From Aquarana catesbeiana (taxonomy: Eukaryota; Chordata; Amphibia; Anura; Ranidae), in NCBI RefSeq assembly GCF_042186555.1, contig NC_133327.1, forward strand, positions 324,892,746-324,956,745: a DNA stretch of 64,000 bases, given 5' to 3'. The position numbers were made by a program, and so were the translations under genes. Every line of letters starts with the position of its first letter. Position 1 is the stretch's first letter. Shown here one piece after another: positions 23,582-35,850 of this stretch. The notes under the pieces are model-generated. The model was not told where the DNA came from. It was given only the letters and a program-made list of their open reading frames with translations, and ran no database searches.

Positions 23582-24249
23582 CGGGCATTCCAAGAATGCT
23601 GGAATAATATTGTATGCGTAGTACTTGGTAAAAACAATGCAGGTTCAACCAGTCTAATTTGGTTTGCCATAAAAAAAAGGACCAGGTGTCCTTATGTTAT
23701 TACTTTCTGTAATTTAATTTATAGGAGGCCAAACATGTTTATAGAAACCACAATTTTAAAAAAAGAAATCTGAATTTTATTATATTCTTATGGAGAATGT
23801 ATTACATAATTTTCTTTAATTTTCTTTAAACTTCTTGACAACAGTTGAGTTCCATATTTACATTTCCCATATTATAATTCAGATTCTCCCTCTATGTCTT
23901 TTTCAGCTTGCTTCCTGCACTTAATTTCAAGCAGGTATTTTAAAGCTGCTTTCAAGCCTTTCCACTATATGGATAAATAAGTACATATATATCCTTCAGT
24001 AAGTATTTAATACATGAGACAATTATCCCTTTTTGTTTTATACCTTTCTGAATCAGATATTCACCAAACCAGTTAATAATCCTACAATGATTTTCTGTTT
24101 CATAGTTTCGCCCTTCTGTCCTCTATGGCCACATCTTTGACCGATTTCCTCAATTTGGGGTATTTGGGGTAACTGTTAGAGTCTGGCCTGGTTTGTTTGC
24201 TGGTGGTAACTGTTGTTTGGGTAAGTGGCTTTACCTGTGGTGTTTTTTG

Positions 24250-24640
24250 GAGACCAAGCTCACTTATCAGTTTTCATTCATTATATCAGAACATATAATT
24301 TGTTAATATAATTTATATGTTTGTTATAATAATTTTGTGTTTTCATTTTGTTTAGTGTTCTCGATTGATTTTGCACATCCCCTGAAGAAGCTAATAGTGA
24401 AACATGTTGGGCTAGTGTGCATTGTATTTTCTATCGATTATGAATTGATCATTCAATATGACCACCAAATATTTGTCATTTTTGTGAATACATATTTTGT
24501 ATACTTTTTAAACTTTGTAATAATAAAACTTATTGTTCATTTTAACCTGTGTAAATTTCTTGCATCCTCATTGGCACCGCAAAAATCCCCTCAACCTCCA
24601 GCTTCTTTCTATGTTTACTGGGATGAGGTGCCTGATTAAT
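24250..24640 (+). mobile_element. Penelope-like tail fragment with a hammerhead-like motif
   Basis: The segment 24382-24403 reads CTGAAGA, a short stem (AGC/GT with an A/T loop), then GAAAC. This is the order of the conserved hammerhead core CTGANGA...GAAAC that is known in Penelope-like elements. A T-rich run and the AATAAAACTTATTG tail follow. No reverse transcriptase is present. The assignment is by motif only. Confidence 0.45.
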
Positions 24641-24744
24641 GGGTGTTGTACCATGAACCAGACCAACCCTTTTGCAATGTATTACATACGTTTCCATAAC
24701 CTAATTGTCGTAATAGTAGTAAGCACAGTTAAAGTTCTAAATGC

Positions 24745-25150
24745 TTGGTGTTTTTTTACCTTAACGTATTCTCTGCATTAAAGGTTAAATCACCCCAGTA
24801 TCTTTCCATGCTCCTCTTTGCCCAAAAACGTACTTGCAGTGCCTTGTCATTGCTACCGGGTGCTCCAAGATCTGTACTGCTTCCCTGATCTTCTGGGTTC
24901 TAGAAGTGGGAACTTAGGGCAGTGGAGCAAGTAGGCTCCTGCTGCTGTCACTCAAAATGCTGGGAGGAGGGAGCAGGGATGTGGTTTCTTGGGCACTGTG
25001 TTTCTATGGACACATACAGCACTGGCCAGGAAAGTGCATGCATGGGTGTCTCCTTAGCAGCTAGCTAGCTCAAGAGACACGGGGGTGGGGGGGTGGTAAG
25101 GGACATCAACCTGGAGATCCGTCTGCGCATAAGAAAATTGACAATTTTAA
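24745..25150 (+). repeat. Degenerate copy of the 29354-29811 MITE
   Basis: TTACCTTAACGTATTCTCTG and the GGCTCCTGCTGCTGTC block occur in the same order as in 29354-29811. Terminal repeats are not preserved. A G-run (GGGGGTGGGGGGGTGG) lies at about 25082. Confidence 0.6.
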
Positions 25151-25811
25151 AGAAAAAGAATCAGATCTTAATTAGAGTTTCATAAATCTTTAATTTTTCT
25201 AAAAAAAAAGGGCAATTTCAGGAAACATTAGGCTATGTGTGCTAGCATATCATTCACACATCTGGACATATTTGTTTATACACTGATATCCAGTATAATT
25301 GAAGCAGCCAACTATGTCTATTAGTTACAATGCGAAAGAGCTGATCTGGCAAAGACATTTGTTTTGGAGTATGATTAGCAGAAGCACTGTTGGAAAGCAC
25401 ATTTAAGACTACTTATTTGAGTTATATTTTTTCAAATTGTGTACCTCTCATATTAGAGGCACACAGGTCTTTTTTTAACAAAGACTCTGATATTTTGACC
25501 CATGCCATATTAAAGGGGCCATATTACACATGCTTACCTAACATATCCGTATTAAAAACTGAAACATTTTTAGGTCAGGAAATCTGATTTGCTAATATAA
25601 TTGCTTCTCAGCTGCTTTAAGACTCTTTTTATTGATCAAACTTACAACTGATTTACCATCCACATTTTGGTTTAAACATATACTCTGGGGAATTCATAAA
25701 GTGTGTCTTTTGAATACCGTTGGGGCACGGCACTCTTGGATTGAATAGTGGCTTTGGCTCCACACACTGCCATCTGTTGTCAATCACAGGCAAAGCAGAC
25801 CTTATGGAGAA
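25151..25811. other. No gene seen (malic enzyme intron)
   Basis: A/T-rich sequence with no recognised repeat or exon. Confidence 0.45.
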
Positions 25812-26254
25812 TCATGCCGCGTACTCATGAGTGGACTTTTCAACATCAAAGGTCCGACGGTCTTTCCGGCAGACTTTCGACGGAGTTACAACGGACTTTC
25901 GAACGACCGGACTTGCACACACACGAACAGACTAAAGTTCGTTCTAAAGTCCGTTGGTTTGAACGTGATGACGTACGAAGGGACTAGAATAAGGAAGTTC
26001 ATAGCCAGTAGCCAATAGGTGCCCTTGCGTCCTTTTTTGTCCGTCGGACTAGCATACAGACGAACGGATTTTTCGACCTGACTCGAGTCCGTCTGAAAGA
26101 TTTGAAACATGTTCCAAATCTAAAGTCTGTCTGATTTTCGACAGAAAAAGTCAGCTGAAGGTCCGATGAAGCCCACACATGGTTGGATTGTCCGACGGAT
26201 TTGTTCTGTCAGACCAGTTCCGTCAAAAAGTCTGGTCGTGTGTACATGGCTTTA
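25812..26254 (+). mobile_element. MITE, TGCCGCGTACACACG family, copy C
   Basis: The left end is diverged (TCATGCCGCGTACTCATGAG), the right end is TCGTGTGTACATGGCTTTA. It shares the CATAGCCAGTAGCCAATAG core with copies A and B but is older. Confidence 0.85.
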
Positions 26255-26404
26255 GTCTGAGGAATCCCCATCAGTCTCCATCCACTGTCAGTCCAGTGTG
26301 ATTTGCCTCAGTGGTTGCTAGGACGCAGACAGCCTTTGTCCTAGCAACCAATGCTGTAAATGAAAAATGCATCAATAAAGGTAAAGAACACAAAACACCC
26401 CCCT

Positions 26405-27330
26405 CCAGGGGCGTTTCTAGGTGGCAAAAAGAACAGGGGCTTCAGCCCGAAGTCCAAGGCCGGCATAGGCGGGGGCTGCGGCGGCACTGCATTTTTTGGC
26501 TGGGCGGTGGGGTTGTGTGGTTGTGTGGCAGGGGGTAAGCTCACTTGCTGGTTGCTGCTTGGTTTACCGTGCACATCAATGCTGACCACTAAATTCACCT
26601 ACCTGACATACACTGACCTACCTACCTGACATACACTGACCTACCTACCTGACATGGACTGTCCTACCTGACATACACGCACTGACCTACCTACCTGACA
26701 TGCAGTGACCTACCTGACATACATACACTGACCTACCTACCTGACACGCACTGACCTACCTACCTGACACACACTGACCTAGCTGACACGCACTGACCTA
26801 GCTGACACGCACTGACATACACGCACTGACCTACCTACCTGACACTCACTGACCTACCTACCTGACATACATACACTGACCTACCTGACATACATACACT
26901 GACCTACCTACCTGATATACACTGACATACACTGACCTACCTACCTGATTTACACTGACCTACCTATCTGACATACACTGACCTACATACACTGACGGTA
27001 GTGACACACACTGACCTACCTGACCAGGAGACTTCATGTGTCCTGCAGCAGCAGCTCAGCCATGCTGTGCGGTGCGCGCCCATCTTCACAGCAAGCAGCC
27101 AGAGGGGAGGAGGAGAGCCGAGCAGGGATCTCACTCGGTGGCTGAATTGTAATTCCCGCCTTCTGGAGCCTGCAGCGCCTATGATGGATGTCACACATCC
27201 CGCGGTCCCACCATTGGACCAGTGGGACGTCCATCAGCGGGCTCCAGAAGGCAGGACCTGCTATGTGACTCGGAGGAGCTCGACGGCGCTCGGGATAAGA
27301 TTGGTCCCCGCTTGGGGCTATTAAAAGAAA
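26405..27330 (+). mobile_element. Satellite-bearing repeat element, copy 1
   Basis: The head CAGGGGCGTTTCTAGGTGGC with GGGGCTTCAGCCCGAAGTC, a minisatellite centre and a tail with TATGATGGATGTCACAC are shared in order with 33247-36304. A long hairpin lies at 27160-27260 (TGATGGATGTC against GACGTCCATCA). No protein was recognised. Confidence 0.78.
26585..27025 (+). repeat. Minisatellite, unit about 19-23 bp
   Basis: Tandem variants of ACATACACTGACCTACCTG, some with an extra CTAC insert. The same unit fills the centre of copy 2. Confidence 0.93.
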
Positions 27331-27334
27331 GGTG

Positions 27335-27672
27335 CCCACTGTTGGCTGATGTCACAGAGCTGGCCCAGGCTCTCAAGAGATTTCGATCTTATGGTCAGGA
27401 TCCACCCAGAAACCTGGAGCGGCACCTGGCTCAGCCTTTCAGTGATCTGCCAAGAGCCTTAGCCAGCCCTTCCTGCCCCCTCCCCAGCCCAACACTCCAG
27501 TGAGCCCTGGAGAGGCAGAGCGGAGCACCTGAGAGTGACAGTCATGGCTCTCTTCTCAGAGCGGAGGGGGAGAACTGAGCGATCAGTGTTGTTTGATAGC
27601 ACAGTTCTCACTGCAGAGCCAGTGGGTGAGTAAAAGGTGTTTTTTTTTGCAAAGCCCATACTTCTCTTTTAA
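27335..27672 (+). repeat. Interspersed repeat related to 19780-20235
   Basis: It shares ordered blocks with the earlier copy, ending CATACTTCTCTTTTAA against CATACTTGTCTTTTAA. Non-coding. Confidence 0.65.
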
Positions 27673-28704
27673 TTATTGTACAATTAATACTATTTGGGCT
27701 GATTATATATGCATGAATGTATAATCTCTTTCACTTTGCTGAAAAAGTGGGAAGCATCAGTAACATAAGGCTTTGTATTGTATGTTATTGCTAAAATCAT
27801 TAATATAGCAGCACATGGAATGGGTGTCTTATTTTCCTTATATGTTCTCACAGGGGTGTCTGTTATATTTTGGAAGACATACAGTACAACAATTTTAATC
27901 TTAGTAATGAAAAGGAGGATTATGTTATATTAGTTACAATGAATATGCATATGAATATATCTTAGGATAGGTTCACACTGCTGCGATCCGATGTTTATCC
28001 GCTCTTTCTGCACAGGTGTAACTGCACATGAAATGTGGGACAAAGCTCTGTCTTCTTTTGCCAAGGTGTTATGGCAGGTGCAGGATGCTGTCCAGCCACA
28101 ACATACATCTGGGAAAAGGTAATTAACTGGCTCACCTAACAACAGAAGAAAGGAATGCCAGCTCACAAATGTGACCATACATGTGGAAGCCAGCTAGAGG
28201 AAAGCCCTACCCCTCTAATATCATAAGCATGACATTATTGAACTGAATGGCATTGCTAAAGAGACAGCTGATAGCAACCGTAGTCTGATATTTTACCTTA
28301 CTGTTTTTTTTTACTTTGCTGTGCATTGCATGCATTTATTTTCCACAGCAAAATGTCATGAACGTCTTCTTTAATCTTGTTAGTATGAGTAGGTCAAACT
28401 CATAGAAACTGTTATAAATATTGGCCTGGCTTACCCAAACAGGAATTTAAAGTTAAAAGTAAAAAAAGTAACACAGCTGTTTAACACAAAAACCCAACAA
28501 TAAACAATGAATACCTGGGAAAGGCTAAGTACAGTATACAGTATAAAAGATAAAAAGTAATTTGAAAATGTTGGCCAAAATCTAATTTTAAATATTCATG
28601 TTAGCGTATTATGGGCTCAGGGGTTCATTTACCCAAACCTGGATGTGCATCAAAATCCAAGGGGTTATTACATTTTACTTTCACCTGAGTGTATGAAGTG
28701 ACAG
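27673..28704. other. No gene seen
   Basis: A/T-rich. GGTTCACACTGCTGCGATCC at 27968 resembles one end of a TTCACACT-type MITE with no partner. Confidence 0.4.
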
Positions 28705-29062
28705 TTATGCTGCATACACATGGTCGGACTTTCCAACAACAAATGTTGGATGCGAGCTTGTTGGCGGTAAGTCCGACCGTGTGTATACTCCATCGAACAT
28801 TTGTTGGCGGACTTTCCGCACGCATGCTTGGAATCAAGTACGAGCCGGAAGCCCTCGGTCTTCTAAAACTAGCGTTCGTAATGGAGATATCACATAACTA
28901 TAGAACTTCCTTTTTATCGGCTCACCGTACGTCACTACGTTCGTAATTGTTGGCCAACATTTGTGTGACCGTGTGTATGCAAGACAAGTTGGAGCCAACA
29001 ACCTTTGAACAAAATTCCGTGGTTTTGTTGTCGGAAAGTCAGATCGTGTGTACGGGGCATTA
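28705..29062 (+). mobile_element. MITE, TGCCGCGTACACACG superfamily, copy D (subfamily)
   Basis: The ends TTATGCTGCATACACATGGT and GTGTGTACGGGGCATTA are inverted. The interior (CAACAACAAATGTTGG, GTGACCGTGTGTATGCAAG) matches the split copy F more than A-C, so two subfamilies are present. Confidence 0.83.
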
Positions 29063-29353
29063 CTTCAGATGGATAATAAAACTTGCATCAATAAATTCCT
29101 TCTTCCCTGTTAATATCAATAACCCTCAAGAAGAAAATGTCAGGTATAATGTGCACACTGGAGAGTTCCTTATTAATCATACCTGTGCATCTTCCCTATG
29201 TCAGAAGGAAGGCATTATTATATAAGCAAGGGAGCCAGTATCCCTTGCTGTTCCTTTTAGGTTGCTACCTGAGCTGCCATGCTCATCTTGCCACATCGAA
29301 GAGCTGGCCCCGTTGAACTCTTCAGAACATAAATGTATTACAAATATACTGCA

Positions 29354-29811
29354 TTTAAAGTGGTTGTAAAGGCTAAATTTTTCTTTACCTTAATGCACTC
29401 TCTGCGTTAAGGTAAAAAATCTTTCATGTTTTGCCCCCCCTAAATACTTTATCTCAATCCAGCGATATGCCCGAGAGCAGTAAAGCTGCTCTCTCTCTTT
29501 CTCTCCTCACTGGCTCAATGTCAGCAGCAGGAGCCATTGGCTCCTGCTGCTGTCAATCATAGCCAGTGAGGAGAGCATGGGGGGTGGGACCAAGCCTCTC
29601 TGTCTATGTTTATAGACACAGGCAGTGCAGCTCGGGGTCAAGCCCGCATGTGTGCCACAATAGAAAGTGGCTTCCTATGGTGGCACACTGAAAAGAGGAA
29701 GGGGAGATTGGAGCTGCTCTGCGCAAAACCATTGCACAGAGTAGGTAGTTATAAACCTGTTTGTTATTTAATAAAAAAACAAAAAAAAACAGCCTTTACA
29801 ATCACTGTAAA
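29354..29811. mobile_element. MITE with TTTAAAGTGGTTGTAAAGGC ends
   Basis: The left end is mirrored by AGCCTTTACAATCACTGTAAA at 29791-29811. An internal hairpin, AGCAGCAGGAGCC/GGCTCCTGCTGCT, lies at 29523-29551. A degenerate relative is at 24745-25150. Confidence 0.88.
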
Positions 29812-32284
29812 CTGCAAAGCACTTATATTAGTTTGTATACCAGGAAGGATCAGGGAGAAAGGCAACAGTATAAAAATGACAGAATTTAGGTGCTAGTTAA
29901 CAGTGCACTATACCAGAGCCTGCAAATAAACCGCCCCTTAACACACCAGCAAATTTACACATATTCTTACATGTATTCTTATATAATAAATAAAACAATC
30001 ACAAATACAGTGATGCCTAAAATAAAGTTTTAGCAGGTAGGTGAAAGCAGATTAACGGAAACCGATAGTTATGGGATACAGCATACCGCTACACTTAAAA
30101 ATAGAGGAGCTGCCTATCCAAAATAGTTTTTTCCGTTTTTGGTAGATACTGCAGAATTAACCCTTCTGAGAATTTCTTATATCTCTTGGAAACTCCATTG
30201 ATGAGATCTTTGCCATTGGGTTGGGTGAGCATACCTGCTTTTATTACAAAGGTTACTTTAGAGGAGCTAGAACAAATAAATGTGGAAACTCCCAGGTGAA
30301 CAGGGACATACTAAATACATATGAAAAGGAGATTTTTCTTGCTGTTGGAATATCCAAGACACATCAGAAGCTCAGCCCACCAGGCTTCACCTGTAGCTAC
30401 AATATTGGTTTTAGGAGGACTGACCTAACATAAATAAGTTCCATACTGATCTTTGTTTTCACCGGTACAAGGGATTAACTATTCCTACTCATATGAGTAA
30501 TTCCAGCACAGATATTAAGACTGCATCCATCCCAAAGTTACCACATCATATTTTTAAATGTAATATTTTTATAAACCCTTTAATTTAATGTCATGAGATT
30601 TTTCCATAAATCATAAACATCAGTAATGTTTATTTCAAATCTCCAACTGTAACTACATGTTAGCTATTATGAGATTGTGGTTCCCCACCCTAACTCACGC
30701 TGATTGCTCAATGTGGAAATGGAGAAAGATGAAAGCTAAGAAAAAATGAGTGATCACACATCTGGGAGCTTATAAATCAAGCAGAATGACCATCACCAGA
30801 AATAATTCATCTACATTATGTCCAGCTATATGGAAGACCAAATAATGGGCAACTTTTGAATTTGACCTCCTGAATGACTCTTTGTTCTCTACTTTTGAAG
30901 CAGTGGATGTTTTGGAAAGTGTTTTACTTACCATAAGATAAATGTGTTGCAGTCACAGCAAAATTAACACTGACATTTTTTTCCATAGCAAACATTCAAA
31001 TGATAGTTTTGTTATGTGACCCATGCTAGAAAAACAAGCTGGAAGTTGACTGGCTTCTGCAGTCAATTATGTTTTATTTACTTCTGTTGTTTTATTTTAC
31101 TAAAAAAATGGTGTTGCTTTGCTTAGCAGACTGGACAGCAGTCTATGATGGCATAAAAATTCTTTCTAGCTATAAAAAAAAAGTCTGTAGCCACCCTTTC
31201 CTAAACAGAAACTACTGGTTAAATTTAGCTTTGCCTGTATTAGGTAATCCATGTGAGTTGTAGTCTATTTGATCACTTGGGTCTCCCCTAAATTCAGTGT
31301 AGCTGTAGTATCTCCCTTTTGCCAGCAGGTACCACTGGTACCTCTGGTATTAGTATTATCAGCTGCAGTGAAAATGGTTCATGAATATTCATACATCTCC
31401 CAACCAACCAGTAGCAATTTTTTGGTTGCTGGTGGATGTTGGGGGAAAGTATAACTATTTGGGGGAGGCCAAGTAATTGGGGTCCTCCCACTCAGACCTT
31501 GGTCTGGTCTGGGTGTGTGAGGAGCAGCTGTGTGACTAGGCCTAAAGCCTGAGGCCTAACCATGTGCTCAAGGCTCTGTGATTTGGGCCAGCTGGAGGGA
31601 ACTGAAGTACCAAAAGTTACTCTGCCACAGGGGAGAACCGTAGAGAGCCTGGGAAAGGGTCAAAATTGACTCATCCAGTCAATTTCTGTGTTTACTGTAA
31701 GTCATGGTTGTTATTGTAGATAGCTGTTGCTAAGAAGGTACAGAACGCTGGATACAGCCTAAAGGATCTTTTCTGTACTGCTATTTTTGGGGAGTCTGAC
31801 AATCTGCCTGCCTGCATAGTTTTGGGTGTCCTGAGTCCCTTACCCCTCTTTCCCGAGAATTTTTCCTGTACCTAAAGTGACAGGCACCCATCTGTTAATA
31901 TCCCACTATGCCTAACAATTTGCGTCCTGAGGTGAAATGTCAGCCTACCCTGTCTTTGGGGGTCGCCACCATGCCTTCGAGGTCAGGTGGGTGCGTGCTT
32001 CAATTCTGTTAAATTTTTCTAACTGAGCCTTCTCCATAATCTGGTTGAATTGCTCTGGGTCATTCCCAATGCCATTTTCCTAGCACTTTCAACGATGCCC
32101 AGTCAGGTTTTGATTGCAAAAATGGTCAAACAGATCAAACTAATCTTCTGAAAACAGTTTATATACATATATATTTTAATAAAATGATATGTCCATTCAA
32201 CGTATATATTTACTTGTAAACACATCCCTTGTGTTGACAACTAAAAGCCCCGAGACAGCTTCTGGGTGCCACCATATAGTATTC
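29812..32284. other. No gene seen (malic enzyme intron)
   Basis: Long A/T-rich stretch with no recognised exon, terminal repeat or transposon protein. The 31440-31990 part is less A/T-rich and may be an unrecognised repeat. Confidence 0.45.
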
Positions 32285-33000
32285 CAGTGGCGGCTGGTGC
32301 TCAAAATTTTTTGGGGGAAGCAAACAAACTGAAAAATTCTGAAAAATACTTAAAAAAAACATAAATTGCCACTTTGCCCATCAAATGCAGCCACTGTGCC
32401 ATCAATTGCAGCCACCGTGCCCATAATATGCAGCCACTTTGCCCAGCAAATACAGCCACTGTGCCCAGCATATGCAGCCACTGTGCCCAGCATATGCAGC
32501 CACTGTGCCCACCAAATACAGCCACTGTGCCTATCATGTGCAGCCACTGTGCCCACCAACCCCCCCACTCGCGGCTCTGGCAGCACCCCATCCACCACCC
32601 CCCACGTGGCTCTGACAGCCCCCCCGCACTTACCGCAAGCAGGTAGCAGATCCTCTCCAAGACAGTGCACCAGAGCGGGGGCGACCTCTGCTCCAGCGTG
32701 TGTGTCCTCTGCTCCTCTTCCTAAGTCCCAGGCATCCAATAGGGTGGCCTGGCACTTTGGCCAATCAGGAAACAGTTCTAACGCCCTGCCTCCTGATTGG
32801 CGGGGAGGAAGGTTAGTGTGAAAATAGTGAAAATGAATTCGCTAACGTCACACAATTGGTACTGATCAGGGCGCACTCTCTGAGGCCCGAGCCCACCCTG
32901 TTTTGAAGCCTATTAGAGCCTCTGGCTCTAATCAGGTGCTTCAAAATGTACAACTCCCTCCCGCCCCCGCCATAGGAATCCATGCGTTCGGCATCCTGAA
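32285..33000 (+). repeat. Interspersed repeat, GTGGCGGCTGGTG family, copy 2
   Basis: It shares the start CAGTGGCGGCTGGTG and the blocks GCATCCAATAGG, CCTGATTGGCGGGG and GAAGCCTATTAGAGCCTCTG with copy 1. Unlike copy 1 it has expanded a minisatellite near its start. Confidence 0.78.
32375..32565 (+). repeat. Minisatellite, unit about 22 bp
   Basis: About eight imperfect units built on CAGCCACTGTGCCCAGCATA. It creates spurious Cys- and Trp-rich frames on both strands. Confidence 0.92.
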
Positions 33001-33357
33001 AGGGTAAATGATTTAGTACACCCCATGTGAATGAGGCTTTAAATTTCAGTCTGGTCGAAAAAAAAAAGGAACTCTTGCTTTTCAGTTTATAACCCGTGCT
33101 TTAAAAATGGCAGTTACAACTCAACTGGCAATGACAGGTAGGCATATATACAGTGGTTATAAAAAGTCTACACCCCTGTTAAAATATCAGGTTTCTGTGA
33201 TGTAAAAAAATGAGACAAAGAAATAATTTCCACCTTTAATTTGACCCAGAGGCGTTGCTAGGTGGCAAAAAGACCAGGGGCTTCAGCCCGAAGTCAGAGC
33301 CCGGCACCGGGGGGGGGGGATTGCGATGGGCGGTGGGGTTGTGTGTGGGGGGGTGTT

Positions 33358-34160
33358 GCCTACCTGACACGCACTGACCTACCCGACTTACAATGACCTA
33401 TCTGACATACACTGACCTACCTGACACACACTGACCTACCTGACACACACTGACCTACCCGACATACACTGACCTATCTGACATACACTGACCTACCTGA
33501 CACACACTGACCTATCTGACATACACTGGGGTGGCGGGCGGTGGGGTTGTGTGGAGGGGGGTGTTACCTACCTGACATACACTGACCTGACATACACTGA
33601 CCTACCTGACACGCACTGACCTATCTGACATGCACTGACCTACCTGGCTGACATACACTGACCTACCTGGCTGACATACACTGGCCTATCTGGCTGACAT
33701 ACACTGTCCTAAATGACATACACTGACCTACCTGACACATACTGACCTACCTGGCTGACATACACTGACCTACCTATCTGACATACACTGACCTACCTGA
33801 CACACACTGACCTACCTGACACACACTGACCTACCTGACATACACTGACCTATCTGACATACACTGACCTACCTGACACACACTGACCTATCTGACATAC
33901 ACTGGGGTGGCGGGCGGTGGGGTTGTGTGGAGGGGGGTGTTACCTACCTGACATACACTGACCTACCTGACACGCACTGACCTATCTGACATGCACTGAC
34001 CTACCTGGCTGACATACACTGACCTACCTGGCTGACATACACTGGCCTACCTGGCTGACATACACTGACCTAAATGACATACACTGACCTACCTGACACA
34101 TACTGACCTACCTGGCTGACATACACTGACCTACCTATCTGACATACACTGACCCACATT
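33358..34160 (+). repeat. Minisatellite with a 376-bp higher-order period
   Basis: Units are variants of ACATACACTGACCTACCTG. The block ACTGGGGTGGCGGGCGGTGG starts at 33525 and again at 33901, and the variant units after each block agree in order, showing a 376-bp tandem duplication. A partial third block head (GGCGGTGGGGTTGTGTG) lies near 33330. Confidence 0.9.
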
Positions 34161-35850
34161 AGGTAAACAATAAATACTGCGCTTACACTGATTAGAGAAA
34201 AGCTGCGACTAGAAAGTAGTAAGCTGAAAATAGTGTAAGTCAAAAAAAGTCGCGCTGAAAACTAAAGTGACGAAAGGCAAATGCCTGAAAAGTGATGTGA
34301 ATGTGGAGATTGAATGTGGGTCATTGAGTGAAAGTGTCAAACACTTATGAAAGAAATTAAAAATGCTATTAAGTGAATAAAATATAAATGAGAATAATTG
34401 TGTATATGACAAAAAAAACAGATATTGCATATCACAATCAGTAGACAATATGTACCTCTAGTGTCAATATGTACATTAATACAGCTTAACTGTAACCACA
34501 GAGCTAAACCATAATAGTGTAACAACATAAGAAACTGAAAAACTAAAGAAAGTCCGTGATTCAAAAAAGCAGTATTAAATAAAGTCCATCCTTATTACAT
34601 TGACATGCATAAATTAAAACTGATCTCCAGGTGCTCTGTGAGGTAATGTAACAGGATCTCGCTGTGATAGGATATAAGGTGCGTAGATAAACCTCCACCT
34701 CCAAGAAAAATTGCTGCCTCTTACCAGATGGAAATGGTCTCTAAATTACAGGAGACCCAGGAGGCAGATGGCTGTACCCCAGCCAGGGATCCTTAAGCAG
34801 GCACTCAGCGTACGGGACCTAGGACTCACTCCACACAGCCTCAGCATTTATGGAAATATTGCCATGTAAAAGATAAATTGCTCCACATAGTGTAAAATCC
34901 AGCGATTTATTGTATAAAAAATATAAAGGTTGCACTTACAAAAGCATCGTAAATTGCAGGCATGTAAAATAGAAAGCCGGCCGGCTCCAAGAAAACTCGT
35001 GTCCTACGAGTCTGTGTATCGCGGTGTCGTCGGGACGTCCCGAGCTACGTCCCGACGACACCGCGATACACAGACTCGTAGGACACGAGTTTTCTTGGAG
35101 CCGGCCGGCTTTCTATTTTACATGCCTGCAATTTACGATGCTTTTGTAAGTGCAACCTTTATATTTTTTATACAATAAATCGCTGGATTTTACACTATGT
35201 GGAGCAATTTATCTTTTACATGGCAATATTTCCATAAATGCTGAGGCTGTGTGGAGTGAGTCCTAGGTCCCGTACGCTGAGTGCCTGCTTAAGGATCCCT
35301 GGCTGGGGTACAGCCATCTGCCTCCTGGGTCTCCTGTAATTTAGAGACCATTTCCATCTGGTAAGAGGCAGCAATTTTTCTTGGAGGTGGAGGTTTATCT
35401 ACGCACCTTATATCCTATCACAGCGAGATCCTGTTACATTACCTCACAGAGCACCTGGAGATCAGTTTTAATTTATGCATGTCAATGTAATAAGGATGGA
35501 CTTTATTTAATACTGCTTTTTTGAATCACGGACTTTCTTTAGTTTTTCAGTTTCTTATGTTGTTACACTATTATGGTTTAGCTCTGTGGTTACAGTTAAG
35601 CTGTATTAATGTACATATTGACACTAGAGGTACATATTGTCTACTGATTGTGATATGCAATATCTGTTTTTTTTGTCATATACACAATTATTCTCATTTA
35701 TATTTTATTCACTTAATAGCATTTTTAATTTCTTTCATAAGTGTTTGACACTTTCACTCAATGACCCACATTCAATCTCCACATTCACATCACTTTTCAG
35801 GCATTTGCCTTTCGTCACTTTAGTTTTCAGCGCGACTTTTTTTGACTTAC
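34161..35850. mobile_element. Foldback element FB1, near-perfect palindrome
   Basis: The arms 34232-35038 and 35047-35853 are inverted copies of 807 bp around an 8-base centre (35039-35046). All stretches compared agreed base for base, and the arms are colinear without indels. The left side carries about 70 extra bases (34161-34231). TACACTGACCCACATT occurs before the element (ending 34160) and again at its right edge (35848-35863), suggesting a 16-bp target duplication in the minisatellite. No transposon protein was recognised. Confidence 0.88.

Noticed and set aside
32301..32821. Overlapping frames of 90-151 codons with Cys/His-Trp repeats
   Set aside because: They are produced by the 22-bp minisatellite and C-rich flank, on both strands.
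34337..35748. Two identical 75-codon frames on opposite strands
   Set aside because: They are mirror images caused by the FB1 palindrome; no known protein family.
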